A DNA stretch of 64,000 nt from Anaerolineales bacterium UBA2395 (GTDB lineage: Bacteria; Chloroflexota; Anaerolineae; Anaerolineales; Villigracilaceae), in contig DDSH01000009.1 of the NCBI GenBank assembly GCA_002343775.1, positions 1 to 64,000 on the forward strand. Reading direction: 5' to 3'. Below are positions 1-7,641 of the stretch, in pieces. The notes beneath the pieces were generated by a model, which had not been told where the DNA came from, ran no database searches, and saw nothing but the letters and a program-made list of their open reading frames with translations. Both the position numbers and the translations under genes were made by a program. The stretch's first letter is position 1. Each line of letters begins with the position of its first letter.

Positions 1-3000
1 TCATGCCGTCATGCGGCGCACAAGGCTGTACTCAACTTCTGCGAAGACAACAGAGGAAAAAGCAACCAGATCAAGACCAGTTTCAACTAGGCGCGGATTG
101 ACCACCAGCGCATCCAGACCAACCACCCGCTTCGCAATCCATTCCTCGCGTTTGCGTGGGTTGACACCACTGGTCAGGATTTCCGCCCGTATTCCGCCAT
201 CACGCAAGATTTTCAAAATACGATCTTGAATGTCTCGTGTTCCGGTCTGGCGTAGGTAGATCAACACCTTGCGCCCCTGTTGCCGTTCGGCACGGCAGAA
301 ATCCACCAGCCAGGACTCCTTGGGCATGGCTTCACCATCTACTACTACCGCTGGCAATTCCATCAGTTCCTTTCGTCGAATGACTTCTCCTTTCTGATTG
401 ACTTCATCCACCTCCACGACTTCATCCCGGAAGGCGGAATTTGGACGCGCCAGAGTCCATTGCAGCCAGGTCGAGAGATAACGTCGGTTCTTGATGGCAA
501 GGTCATACAACTTCTTTGCCATCACACGGTATTGGCTACTTTGTTGATCAGTCATTTCCAGAGTTACCACCTCCTCAGCGTAGTGAGGCAGTGCCAGTCC
601 CAAATCCTTCAAGGACAAGAACACTGTGGTGTCCAGCAAGCGATTTACAATGGCAGGCGAAATACCAGGCTGTTCCTTTGCCTGGTTCAGATACCGTCGA
701 TTGCCAGTGTACCCATCTTCGTCACCATCCTCCTCAGTACGTTTACTTTTGCGGGACATCTCTAACACACCATATAACCGCGCCCAGCGTTTTTCATCAT
801 TGAAGGCGAAGTCCTTGCGGACGCCAGAATTCAGGCGATGGAGCAGCCAGAAGATGGAAGTGCTCTTTCCTCCGAAGAATGTTCCGGTCAATGTCAGGGT
901 GTATTTTGTGGCTTCGACAAGTTGGTGGAAGGCAATTCCACGATCCGAGGATTTGGACTTGAACTGGTGGCAGTTATGGACTAGGACTCCGTTGGCGAAG
1001 TAGTTGTTGTTTCCTTCAACTTCGAAATTGTAGACATAACCGTCTGGACACACCTCTCCAAATCCTGATCCACCTCCTTGTTCCAGAATCTCAACACGCT
1101 CCACCCTAGAAAATTCAAGACCGCCGTTTTGCGGCGGTCCAGAAATTTCCATTTCTTCGATGTGTGGGTTTTTCCATCGACTTCGATTGCCAGTCGTACT
1201 TCTGGAATTCCCAAATCCACTTTGTAGGAGTTTGGTAAGGATTGAAAATGACCTCTTGCATTGGTCGTAAGTATTACATACTCCATTGCAGATTCGGGCA
1301 ACCCAAGAACTTCGCATAACTTCTTCTGTTGAAGTGTAAGTTGCCCGTTTCCACCACGGGAAAGAAAAGTTCCCTTCGATTTGGCGCGCATTTTGGCTGT
1401 CGCTTCGTATCGGAACTTCGGATCTCGAAATTGAAATCGGGCTGCACAACTCGGGGAACAAAATTTCTGCTTCGCCGATCTTTTTCCACTTGGTTTTAGA
1501 ACCATTACTTTGCCACATTCTAGGCAGTTTTTGATTACAGGAGGTTTGCGAATAGCATCGTGGTGCCGTTTTCTTTGCTCTGGAGATAAATTTTTCGATG
1601 CGCAGGAACCAGAACAACAACGGGCTGTACCTTTCCCTCGCGAGTACGCCATAAAAATCCTTCCGCAATATTCGCACTGTCTTTCCACTGACCTTTTCGA
1701 CTTCGGCATAGCCATCCTCCTTTGTAAATATTGGGTGATTTGGGGTACAAACAATCCCTGCTGCCTTAATTAATTTATTCGGAGCGGGATTTTTCATGGT
1801 GTGCAACACCTGTCTGTATTCGGTTTGGTTGGTCACATGGTTGAACGAAAGTACGTAATCCCCTGTTCGGATATCCTGAATCGGTTTAGCTCCTTCTGAT
1901 GTCTCAATCATTGTGTCTCGAACAAGACATTCATCCGCGACCAACATTTTGAACTGATCCCTAGCATGTTTGGCAATGTAGTCGGCAATTGCCCAACGGC
2001 GTCCGGTGAACTGAAAGAACGGCGCTCCACAGACTCGCTTGCCCCATACTGGATTGCCATGTTCATCCCGTTTCAAGCGTTTGTGATCATCCATTTCGTA
2101 GCCTGGGATTTCCGCATCACAGAAGCGTCGCTTATCGCCCAGGTCATCCAGCGTGTTTGCAACTTTGACAAAACCACCCGGCAGATCGATCTGTATCGGT
2201 GAACCACAAGTCGGGCAGCAGAGAGCCTCAAACATTCGTCCATCTTCATCATCTACACACTTTTTTCGCACTACCGCATGTTCCCAGCCAGCACCATATT
2301 TTGCAGATGTATGGGCAATCACTGCTACAGGCTTTGGCCCCAATTCACCAGACTCATATCGTTGGAGGAAATTTCGGACATCATTCACGTCGCCAGGATC
2401 ATCTGCATTGCGGCCAATACGGGCAATCTCCATTGCCCTTGCACCTGGAACAGTTTCCTCAATTTCTCGAATCCATTTGGGAACAAGATGAGGCGGGCAC
2501 ATCACGATGGCTGGATAGGCGTTGAGCAAATCTAACGTTGCTGCGCCCATACCCGTTTTACCGACGCCCATCTCGCCTTGAATGTTTCCAACGCCATTCC
2601 TTTGTATTGATCTGGCAATCGCTGTTGCTGTATGTCGTTGCGCCGGCAACAATCCCGCCTTTTCCTGTCCGTGCAACGGCTTGCGCTTCGTTCCCAATGT
2701 GTCCAATACAGCATTCTCTTCCGGCGTCGGATCGAAGTTGTACAAAGGACGATACGTGGACAGGATGTGCGCCCCGATCTGATCGCCATATTTGTGCATG
2801 AACTTGGATAGCGGCTCAACCGTATCAATGAGCTCGATCCCGCTTTGGCGCAGGATGGCGACGGTGGATACGAAGCGGTCACGGAAGGTTTCGGAAGTCA
2901 CATTGCCTTTCTTGTCCGTGTTTTCCTCCACCTTCTCCGTGACTTTCACAACCCGACCTTTGACCAGCATCGGCTTGCCGTCCTCGTCAATCAGCCGTAG

Positions 3001-3855
3001 CGTGCCCATCATGCCGGATGCCATCAACATCGCGATGTGCCCCTTCTTCAAGGGCATAACCGGTTGCTTCAATTCCCCCAAGCCGCGCGATGGATTGAGC
3101 AGGTCCAGCCAATCCTTGGAAGAATGCAAGCCACGTTTTTGGGTCGCATCCACGATCTCTTCCGGCTGCCAGTCCAGGCGGGAGAAGCGGATGGGTTGTC
3201 CTCCTGATCCCTTTTCTGTGGCAGGAAGTAATTCATACAAAGGCTCATCCACTTCCACCAACATGGGCGGTTCCACATCAGCCCATGCCTGTACCTGATG
3301 GATTTCCTCATGAGATGGGATCTTATATTTCACCCGCTTGGTTGCCAGTACGATGACCTGATTGAATCCGGTTTCGGGGTAACGGTAGATGCGGATGTTC
3401 TCGTAATACCCAGCCAGATGGGATGCCACATCCAGATCGCGCAGCAATGGATGCGGGACGATGTAGATCAAGACACCACCACGAACCAGTTTGGACGTGG
3501 TGGATTTCAGGAACTCCAGCTCCAGGCGCTTCTGGTCGCCGAGGCGATCATGGCTATAGGGCGGGTTCAGGAACAACAGCGTGATGGACTCGCCCGTCAA
3601 ATGGCAGGAACCCCAGGGTGTGTTGAACAGACGATCCATCTTTTCTGCAGCCGATGCAGCGCGGGATGGGGAAAGTTCCGCACCCCAACTTTGACAGTTC
3701 AAAGCTTTTGCCAGGATGGAAGCGGCTATGCCTTCACCGGCACAGGGATCAAGAAGCCTGCCAGAGTCGGCAGGCTTGAAATAGGTTTTGAGCAATTCAG
3801 CAACGTGATCTGCTGTCGGATAGAACCCACATTTTTCGAGAGCGGGGGGACGCAT
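1..3855 (-). CDS. DUF6094-type DNA methyltransferase fused to SF2 helicase, intein-containing precursor
   Basis: The 1284-residue precursor begins with a SAM-dependent methyltransferase fold (DPCAGEG at about 36-42, catalytic NPPY at about 97-100, as in N6-adenine methyltransferases). A SNF2-like helicase part follows, with Walker A GEMGVGKT at about 427-434 and a Cys-rich zinc-binding stretch. The helicase DExH box is split by a 319-residue intein and reads DECHQ after splicing, giving a mature protein of about 965 residues. The start at 3855 is chosen because AAAAGGAG sits 7 bases upstream; an ATG at 3900 lies inside a hairpin. The protein stops after EYSLVRRMTA, before any motif VI (Q..R..R) appears, so the helicase looks truncated. 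A role in phage-like defence or element DNA handling is inferred from context only. Confidence 0.85.
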   Translation of the reverse strand: MRPPALEKCGFYPTADHVAELLKTYFKPADSGRLLDPCAGEGIAASILAKALNCQSWGAELSPSRAASAAEKMDRLFNTPWGSCHLTGESITLLFLNPPYSHDRLGDQKRLELEFLKSTTSKLVRGGVLIYIVPHPLLRDLDVASHLAGYYENIRIYRYPETGFNQVIVLATKRVKYKIPSHEEIHQVQAWADVEPPMLVEVDEPLYELLPATEKGSGGQPIRFSRLDWQPEEIVDATQKRGLHSSKDWLDLLNPSRGLGELKQPVMPLKKGHIAMLMASGMMGTLRLIDEDGKPMLVKGRVVKVTEKVEENTDKKGNVTSETFRDRFVSTVAILRQSGIELIDTVEPLSKFMHKYGDQIGAHILSTYRPLYNFDPTPEENAVLDTLGTKRKPLHGQEKAGLLPAQRHTATAIARSIQRNGVGNIQGEMGVGKTGMGAATLDLLNAYPAIVMCPPHLVPKWIREIEETVPGARAMEIARIGRNADDPGDVNDVRNFLQRYESGELGPKPVAVIAHTSAKYGAGWEHAVVRKKCVDDEDGRMFEALCCPTCGSPIQIDLPGGFVKVANTLDDLGDKRRFCDAEIPGYEMDDHKRLKRDEHGNPVWGKRVCGAPFFQFTGRRWAIADYIAKHARDQFKMLVADECLVRDTMIETSEGAKPIQDIRTGDYVLSFNHVTNQTEYRQVLHTMKNPAPNKLIKAAGIVCTPNHPIFTKEDGYAEVEKVSGKTVRILRKDFYGVLARERYSPLLFWFLRIEKFISRAKKTAPRCYSQTSCNQKLPRMWQSNGSKTKWKKIGEAEILFPELCSPISISRSEVPIRSDSQNARQIEGNFSFPWWKRATYTSTEEVMRSSWVARICNGVCNTYDQCKRSFSILTKLLQSGFGNSRSTTGNRSRWKNPHIEEMEISGPPQNGGLEFSRVERVEILEQGGGSGFGEVCPDGYVYNFEVEGNNNYFANGVLVHNCHQFKSKSSDRGIAFHQLVEATKYTLTLTGTFFGGKSTSIFWLLHRLNSGVRKDFAFNDEKRWARLYGVLEMSRKSKRTEEDGDEDGYTGNRRYLNQAKEQPGISPAIVNRLLDTTVFLSLKDLGLALPHYAEEVVTLEMTDQQSSQYRVMAKKLYDLAIKNRRYLSTWLQWTLARPNSAFRDEVVEVDEVNQKGEVIRRKELMELPAVVVDGEAMPKESWLVDFCRAERQQGRKVLIYLRQTGTRDIQDRILKILRDGGIRAEILTSGVNPRKREEWIAKRVVGLDALVVNPRLVETGLDLVAFSSVVFAEVEYSLVRRMTA
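973..1929 (-). other. Class 1 intein inserted in helicase motif II
   Basis: The intein begins at Cys643 of the precursor (codon 1927-1929) with block A CLVRDTMIETSEGAKPIQD, has block B with CTPNHPIF (the TxxH motif), and ends with block F/G around YNFEVEG and terminal His-Asn before extein Cys+1 (970-972). It is in frame, 957 bp or 319 codons, with no stop. All residues expected for Cys1/His-Asn/Cys+1 splicing are present. The middle part, roughly intein residues 100-290, resembles neither a LAGLIDADG nor an HNH domain in this frame. That part is explained by the overlapping nuclease gene at 981-1709. Confidence 0.93.
981..1709 (-). CDS. PD-(D/E)XK (Vsr/DUF559-like) homing-type nuclease nested out of frame in the intein
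   Basis: This 242-residue protein lies wholly inside the intein on the same strand, in another reading frame. Two zinc-binding modules open it (C12-x2-C15 with C31/C32 and C36; C62-x2-C65 with C84 and C88). A nuclease core of the DUF559/Vsr type follows: VDLG with Asp165, LAIEVDGKTH with Glu176, Asp178 and His182, then Asp191/Lys194 and VLRFWNKEV. An AAAGGAGG ribosome site ends 6 bases before ATG 1709, which favours this start over the upstream ATG at 1754. The Shine-Dalgarno bases also encode the intein residues T-K-E-D. The last 24 codons overlap intein block F. The family is known from homing endonucleases (EDxHD group), so the likely role is intein mobility. Confidence 0.82.
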   Translation of the reverse strand: MPKSKRSVERQCEYCGRIFMAYSRGKGTARCCSGSCASKNLSPEQRKRHHDAIRKPPVIKNCLECGKVMVLKPSGKRSAKQKFCSPSCAARFQFRDPKFRYEATAKMRAKSKGTFLSRGGNGQLTLQQKKLCEVLGLPESAMEYVILTTNARGHFQSLPNSYKVDLGIPEVRLAIEVDGKTHTSKKWKFLDRRKTAVLNFLGWSVLRFWNKEVDQDLERCVQTVMSTISKLKETTTTSPTES

Positions 3856-3879
3856 GGTAATCTCCTTTTGGAAAATAAA

Positions 3880-3907
3880 ATCCCCCACACCAAATGGCAT
3901 GGGGGAT
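3880..3907 (-). terminator. Hairpin + T-rich tract ahead of the helicase gene
   Basis: ATCCCCCA at 3900-3907 on the minus strand pairs with TGGGGGAT at 3880-3887, with extra pairing inside the loop. TTTATTTT follows, then CCAAAAGGAG and the ATG at 3855. It has the form of an intrinsic terminator placed directly in front of a ribosome site. It is one of several such units in this arm. Confidence 0.7.
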
Positions 3908-3926
3908 CGGGTTGAATTTTGTTTAC

Positions 3927-4316
3927 TTACTTGACCTTACAAAACAACCACCCGGCGATGTTCACAAAGCCGAGCGGTTCATTCTTATCCAGGTTCACGA
4001 ATTCCGGTTTGCCACGGGTCCAGTCGGCTTCCGAATGCCTGAATTGGATCACCAGCGTGCGATGGTCGCGGCGCACCTCGTTCCACATCTGCCAAACCTC
4101 GCCACGACCTTCGCAGTAGGTGAATTCAAAATGCTGAAGGGCAGCCTCTGCAATATGCTGCTTGCGGGCTTTGGCAGACATCTTCACATCCACGAAGTTC
4201 AGCAGATACAGCCAGTCGGCTTTGCGCAACTGCGCCAGCCAGTACGATGGATGACTCTCCGGTGCCTGCGCCATGCGCAGGTCGAATATCTGATTTGCCT
4301 GAATGTTCAGAAACAT
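3927..4316 (-). CDS. Conserved-looking hypothetical protein, 129 aa
   Basis: I do not recognise a family. The protein is soluble, mixed alpha/beta by composition, and rich in Trp and aromatic residues (SYWLAQLRKADWLYLL near 24-38, WLFCKV at the C-terminus). It contains no Cys clusters, signal peptide or membrane segment. AGGAGG lies 6 bases before the ATG, which supports the start. It sits 9 bases downstream of the 358-residue protein gene and just upstream of the hairpin leading into the helicase, so it is part of the same leftward gene string. Function unknown. Confidence 0.7.
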   Translation of the reverse strand: MFLNIQANQIFDLRMAQAPESHPSYWLAQLRKADWLYLLNFVDVKMSAKARKQHIAEAALQHFEFTYCEGRGEVWQMWNEVRRDHRTLVIQFRHSEADWTRGKPEFVNLDKNEPLGFVNIAGWLFCKVK

Positions 4317-4325
4317 CGCCGCCTC

Positions 4326-5402
4326 CTATATCTTCAAAATATCCTGATCAAGCAACCCCTGCATCAGATCCACCCAGGGCTTGTTCAGATCAATCCGTAC
4401 TCCGCCACGACAATCCCCACCTGTCTCCAGCCGTTGGATGTACTCCGCATCGAGGGCATAGTCCCAGAGAGTCGGTGCCCACTCATCGGGGATGGGGAAG
4501 GCGAGGGTCTCCTGCAGGCGTTTCAAGGTCAGGGATTTCAACTTTTCCACGGCTGCTTCACTTTCAAAGACCAGGGCATAGGCAACATCATCCTTCGCCT
4601 CCCACTTGCCAGGCAGTGCCTTGCGGCACACGATCCCGGCGTGCAGAACATTGAACTCCGGCAGGGGATGGGTCATCATCTTCACTTCACCATCGGCAAG
4701 CACGGACGTGCCGTGCAGGGAACTGCCGCCCTTGCCGCGGATCAGGGATGCCCAGAGACTTTCCACACTGGTCTTGTGGGCGGCAATCCCGACATACACC
4801 AGCGTGTGCTGATAGGGTCGATCCTTCAGGACGGCATAGCCGGTGACATCGGCACGGGTGTGCGAATTGCTCAGGATCGGAATGCGACCATCCGGGTAAA
4901 GATGTTGAACAGGGGCTGCAGCCTGGATCGGTTCGATACGATACAGATAGACGCCTGCCTTGACTCGCACCAGTTCGCGGTTGATCTCCCGGAGCAGTTC
5001 TGCCGCGCTTTGGCTGATGTTGATACTGGTGAAGGTCACTTCAACTTCATCGGATTGGATCTTCACCATGCGGGCATTCAGGTCCACCACACCAATGCCC
5101 ACCTTCCACTCGCGTTGGTTCGTCAATAGGACTGGCAATTCTGCACCGGACTTGGGCGTGAACCAGAGTGCGCCGTGGAAGGGAGTCTTTGGCGCAGCAT
5201 CAAAGGTGCCATAGGGAGCTGTGTAGTGATCGCGTCCCTGATAATCCACATCGGGCAGGTCGTTCAGGCAGGGCAGCCAGAATTGTTCGTAGGAGGAGAC
5301 CAGTACCCTGCCGTGCTCAATCGCCTCCTGTTGGGCGGTCCTTATTTCCTCAATGCGTTCCTTGATGTATTCATCTTCATAGGGTTCGGTCCAGGTGTTC
5401 AT
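4326..5402 (-). CDS. Hypothetical protein, 358 aa
   Basis: No family recognised. The N-terminus is acidic and helical (EPYEDEYIKERIEEIRTAQQ), followed by a mixed alpha/beta body with no obvious catalytic motif, signal peptide or membrane segment. The start codon overlaps the stop of the preceding 185-residue protein gene in an ATGA arrangement, so the two are probably translationally coupled. Codon use is like the neighbouring genes. The size and position in a DNA-metabolism arm suggest an element-encoded accessory protein, but nothing in the sequence names its job. Confidence 0.72.
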   Translation of the reverse strand: MNTWTEPYEDEYIKERIEEIRTAQQEAIEHGRVLVSSYEQFWLPCLNDLPDVDYQGRDHYTAPYGTFDAAPKTPFHGALWFTPKSGAELPVLLTNQREWKVGIGVVDLNARMVKIQSDEVEVTFTSINISQSAAELLREINRELVRVKAGVYLYRIEPIQAAAPVQHLYPDGRIPILSNSHTRADVTGYAVLKDRPYQHTLVYVGIAAHKTSVESLWASLIRGKGGSSLHGTSVLADGEVKMMTHPLPEFNVLHAGIVCRKALPGKWEAKDDVAYALVFESEAAVEKLKSLTLKRLQETLAFPIPDEWAPTLWDYALDAEYIQRLETGGDCRGGVRIDLNKPWVDLMQGLLDQDILKI

Positions 5403-5956
5403 TGGGTTTCCTCCAGGGTTTCGTATTCCTCGATATGGATCTCGTCGTCGATCATGATGAGGTTCAGCCAGGGATCGGGGTTGTCCTCCAGCCCCAGATG
5501 GATCTGTGTATCGGGTTGATCCTTCGCCATCTGCCGCGCCATCGCCAACGCCTCCGGCAGGTTGCCATCCATTTGGTTGGAATACAACCCGAATGGATGA
5601 GCGATCCGGTTGGCTGTGTGCCAGACCTTGAAGATGCCATGTACTTCGGGCAGGCGTTCCTCGGGCAGCGCGGTCAGGTACAGGCGGTAATCCTCCAACG
5701 CCGCGTCGAGTGAGTCCCAGGTGATGCCGAGGCTGGAGTCGTGGTGATGAAAGACATCCTGTAACAGCCCGATGGCATCCTCGCGGGTGACCGCCTTGCC
5801 AATCCGGCGGGCAGCTTCATAGATATCCTCCACCTGCCAGACATGCGCGATCTTGTCCTGCCAGAAGCGATGCAGGCTGGGCAGGATGGCGTTGGGTTCG
5901 AGATGCAGTTCTTTTGCGATGGCATCTGCCATCTCTTCGATCATGTAGTCGTACAT
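5399..5956 (-). CDS. Hypothetical protein, 185 aa
   Basis: A soluble, acidic, largely helical protein with no family I recognise. It begins MYDYMIEEMADAIAKEL and ends in a strongly acidic tail (IEEYETLEETQ). The start at 5956 follows AAAAAGGAG by 7 bases; an upstream ATG at 6016 falls in the hairpin region and is rejected. The gene is preceded by one of the hairpin/U-tract/Shine-Dalgarno units and is coupled by ATGA overlap to the next gene. The charge and size could fit a DNA-mimic or anti-restriction role, but that is only a thought. Confidence 0.7.
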   Translation of the reverse strand: MYDYMIEEMADAIAKELHLEPNAILPSLHRFWQDKIAHVWQVEDIYEAARRIGKAVTREDAIGLLQDVFHHHDSSLGITWDSLDAALEDYRLYLTALPEERLPEVHGIFKVWHTANRIAHPFGLYSNQMDGNLPEALAMARQMAKDQPDTQIHLGLEDNPDPWLNLIMIDDEIHIEEYETLEETQ

Positions 5957-5979
5957 GGGGTCTCCTTTTTGGAAATAAA

Positions 5980-6013
5980 AACAGCGGGCTCGGTGGTTAC
6001 CGAACCCGCTGTT
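5980..6013 (-). terminator. Hairpin + T-rich tract ahead of the 185-aa gene
   Basis: AACAGCGGG pairs with CCCGCTGTT, with further CGGT/ACCG pairing in the loop. On the minus strand it is followed by TTTTTATTT, CC and AAAAAGGAG, then ATG at 5956. This is the same layout as at 3880 with an unrelated stem sequence. Confidence 0.72.
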
Positions 6014-6032
6014 CATGATGTGGTTTTATTGG

Positions 6033-6485
6033 TTATGGTTGGATTAAGTCGTCCTTGAAACGTTGTAACACGTCGCCTGGTGTGCCGATCTCGAAGGGCA
6101 GATCGATCCGACTTCGATGTTTTAGGAAATGCTCCTTGTCATGGGTGACAAACCAATCCGGTTTGGCAAGAATCGCTTCTGCAAGCACATGCGCATCAGG
6201 CGTATATTGAACATGGACTTCTGCAGCACTAATCTGCTTTTGGGTCGGCGCGTGTGATGTTTCGACTAAACCGCTGGCAAGCAGTTGTGCCAGATCCGGC
6301 AAGGTCGTCGGATTCTTGCGCTGGATAACCCCCTGACATTCCCGAAGCACTGTGGGACCAACCACCAATTGCATTAATCCTGCCCCTCCTAGATGAAACA
6401 ATTTACGTGCACCACCAGTCGGGGAAAGCACGGCAGCAAAGACCACACTGGTATCGAGAAAGACCCTAGGATTTTTTGGTGTCAT
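6033..6485 (-). CDS. PIN-domain RNase, probable toxin
   Basis: This 150-residue protein shows the PIN fold: VFLDTSVVFAAVLS with the first acidic residue at about Asp11, an acidic residue near Glu49 (LRECQGVI), and the late VTHDKEHFL segment with Asp and Glu. PIN domains of this kind are Mg-dependent RNases and usually the toxin of a type II toxin-antitoxin pair. The gene starts 20 bases inside the end of the AbrB-type gene, which is the normal antitoxin-first arrangement. A trailing segment (DLPFEIGTPGDVLQ) matches the usual PIN C-terminus with 'TPxExL' logic. Its targets are unknown. Confidence 0.85.
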   Translation of the reverse strand: MTPKNPRVFLDTSVVFAAVLSPTGGARKLFHLGGAGLMQLVVGPTVLRECQGVIQRKNPTTLPDLAQLLASGLVETSHAPTQKQISAAEVHVQYTPDAHVLAEAILAKPDWFVTHDKEHFLKHRSRIDLPFEIGTPGDVLQRFKDDLIQP

Positions 6486-6738
6486 ATTCTGCCCGGACCT
6501 CGCGCAGTGTACTCAACATTGATTCCAGGGTCTCTCCGGAGTCCTGCCATTCTTTGGCAAGTTTATCGGCGATCTCATCCACACGTGAGCGTTTGGGACT
6601 CACCACGAAGACACCATCCCCCAGATCAATGAGTGTCAACATGTCACCTTCTTCGATATTGTTGTGCTCCCGAAGTTCCTTGGGGAGGGTGATGATGCCC
6701 CGACGGACGACTTGGACTTGAAAAGTATTGTTGTTCAT
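6466..6738 (-). CDS. AbrB/MazE-type antitoxin and transcription factor
   Basis: The 90-residue protein has a swapped-hairpin AbrB DNA-binding domain in its first half (VVRRGIITLPKELREHNNIEEGDMLTLID pattern, interrupted here for length: the key segment is GIITLPKELR). A helical C-terminal half (EIADKLAKEWQDSGETLESM) is the likely toxin-binding part. GACAGGAG lies 6 bases before the ATG at 6738. The gene overlaps the PIN gene by 20 bases. A well-formed promoter with an inverted repeat over the -10 box lies just upstream, so autoregulation by the pair is likely. Confidence 0.85.
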   Translation of the reverse strand: MNNNTFQVQVVRRGIITLPKELREHNNIEEGDMLTLIDLGDGVFVVSPKRSRVDEIADKLAKEWQDSGETLESMLSTLREVRAEYDTKKS

Positions 6739-6752
6739 AGGTAACTCCTGTC

Positions 6753-6789
6753 TGATATTCAGTATATCAGTACTGCGGATTATCTGCAA
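6753..6789 (-). promoter_or_regulatory. Promoter and inverted-repeat operator of the AbrB/PIN pair
   Basis: Minus strand: -35 TTGCAG at 6784-6789, a 17-base spacer and -10 TATACT at 6761-6766. An inverted repeat TGATAT-5-ATATCA at 6753-6769 overlaps the -10 box, which is the expected place for AbrB-type autorepression. The promoter shows that the pair can be transcribed on its own. Confidence 0.7.
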
Positions 6790-6801
6790 GCCGAGTGGCT
6801 A

Positions 6802-7227
6802 TCAATTGGCTCCCCCTCTGGTGTCAAGCCATCGCTTCAATTCCCGTCTTTCCTTATCAATCTGCTGGATGAGGTCGGCACGCACCTGGATTTCATCCCA
6901 GCCGGTGTTATGTACCTGTTTCAATTCCTGCAGGAACTGCGCGATGTCGCGCTTTGCCTCAGGGACGGGATCGAAGGTGGGGTCCGTTGTGGACTCCACC
7001 TGCACAAATTCATGCCAGAAATGATCGTCTTCGCTAATGACAGCGAAGAAGCGTTCCTCAAGCTGTACCTGCCGGGCGATGAAGAACAAACCATCGGAGA
7101 GATGGGAGCGGGTCTGTTGATCAACTTCCTCAAGAGTCATCTGCGTTTCATTCGAGAGGATGACTTCGCCATGCTGCTTGTAATTGCTGGCATCGCGGTA
7201 TAGGTAGATGAAGCGGATGTTAGTCAT
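6802..7227 (-). CDS. Hypothetical protein, 141 aa
   Basis: A small acidic protein starting MTNIRFIYLYRDASNYKQHG, with a helical, charged C-terminal half (about 95-135, IQQIDKERRELKRWL). I recognise no defined family, though the opening 'IRFIYLYRDASNYK.HGEV' is of a type common in small element-borne proteins. Its start overlaps the end of the DUF6908-like gene by 8 bases, so both are coupled. No membrane segment, signal or metal site. Confidence 0.7.
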   Translation of the reverse strand: MTNIRFIYLYRDASNYKQHGEVILSNETQMTLEEVDQQTRSHLSDGLFFIARQVQLEERFFAVISEDDHFWHEFVQVESTTDPTFDPVPEAKRDIAQFLQELKQVHNTGWDEIQVRADLIQQIDKERRELKRWLDTRGGAN

Positions 7228-7618
7228 TGGAGACCTTGCCTCCCTCCGCCCAGCCCTGAGCCCGGATATTGCGCGCCCACAAGGTCAGGAAGGAAGAGAC
7301 CTGTTTGTGGAAGCGGGTGTCGATAAAGGTCTGCCCATCGCGTTCGATGAACTTCGTGCGATAGCCGAAGAAGGCTTGCGTGATGCCGGTCGGCACCCAG
7401 GAGGGATAATGCAACTCCACATCCGGGTCGGCGATCAGGTCGCCATTCTGTTCGAAGTAATGTGCGACACTAATCATCTCGCCGTGGCGTTCGATCACCA
7501 GCGGCTGATAGCCCTGCTTCTCAAAACGCACATGGAAGGAGTCCTTGTTCTGGAAATCCTCCATGAGGTTGTGGGACTTCAACAGATGTTCGATGGTTTC
7601 TTGAAAGAGTGTGGTCAT
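7220..7618 (-). CDS. DUF6908-like small protein
   Basis: This 132-residue protein looks like the DUF6908 group seen in accessory regions: an N-terminal helix (LFQETIEHLLKSHNL), a strand pair around FHVRFEKQGYQPLVIERHG, a conserved-looking ISVAHYFEQNGDLIADPD, then FIDTRFHKQVSSFL near the end. The family has no known biochemical role. It is coupled by overlap to the 141-residue protein downstream. The assignment rests on pattern memory, not on a search. Confidence 0.65.
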   Translation of the reverse strand: MTTLFQETIEHLLKSHNLMEDFQNKDSFHVRFEKQGYQPLVIERHGEMISVAHYFEQNGDLIADPDVELHYPSWVPTGITQAFFGYRTKFIERDGQTFIDTRFHKQVSSFLTLWARNIRAQGWAEGGKVSND

Positions 7619-7641
7619 TTTGCTTGCTCCATAAGGTTGTT

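Noticed and set aside
3894..5129. Long forward open frame of 411 codons
   Set aside because: It is opposite three coupled leftward genes with good ribosome sites, has no ribosome site of its own and a His/Gln-rich, low-order composition.
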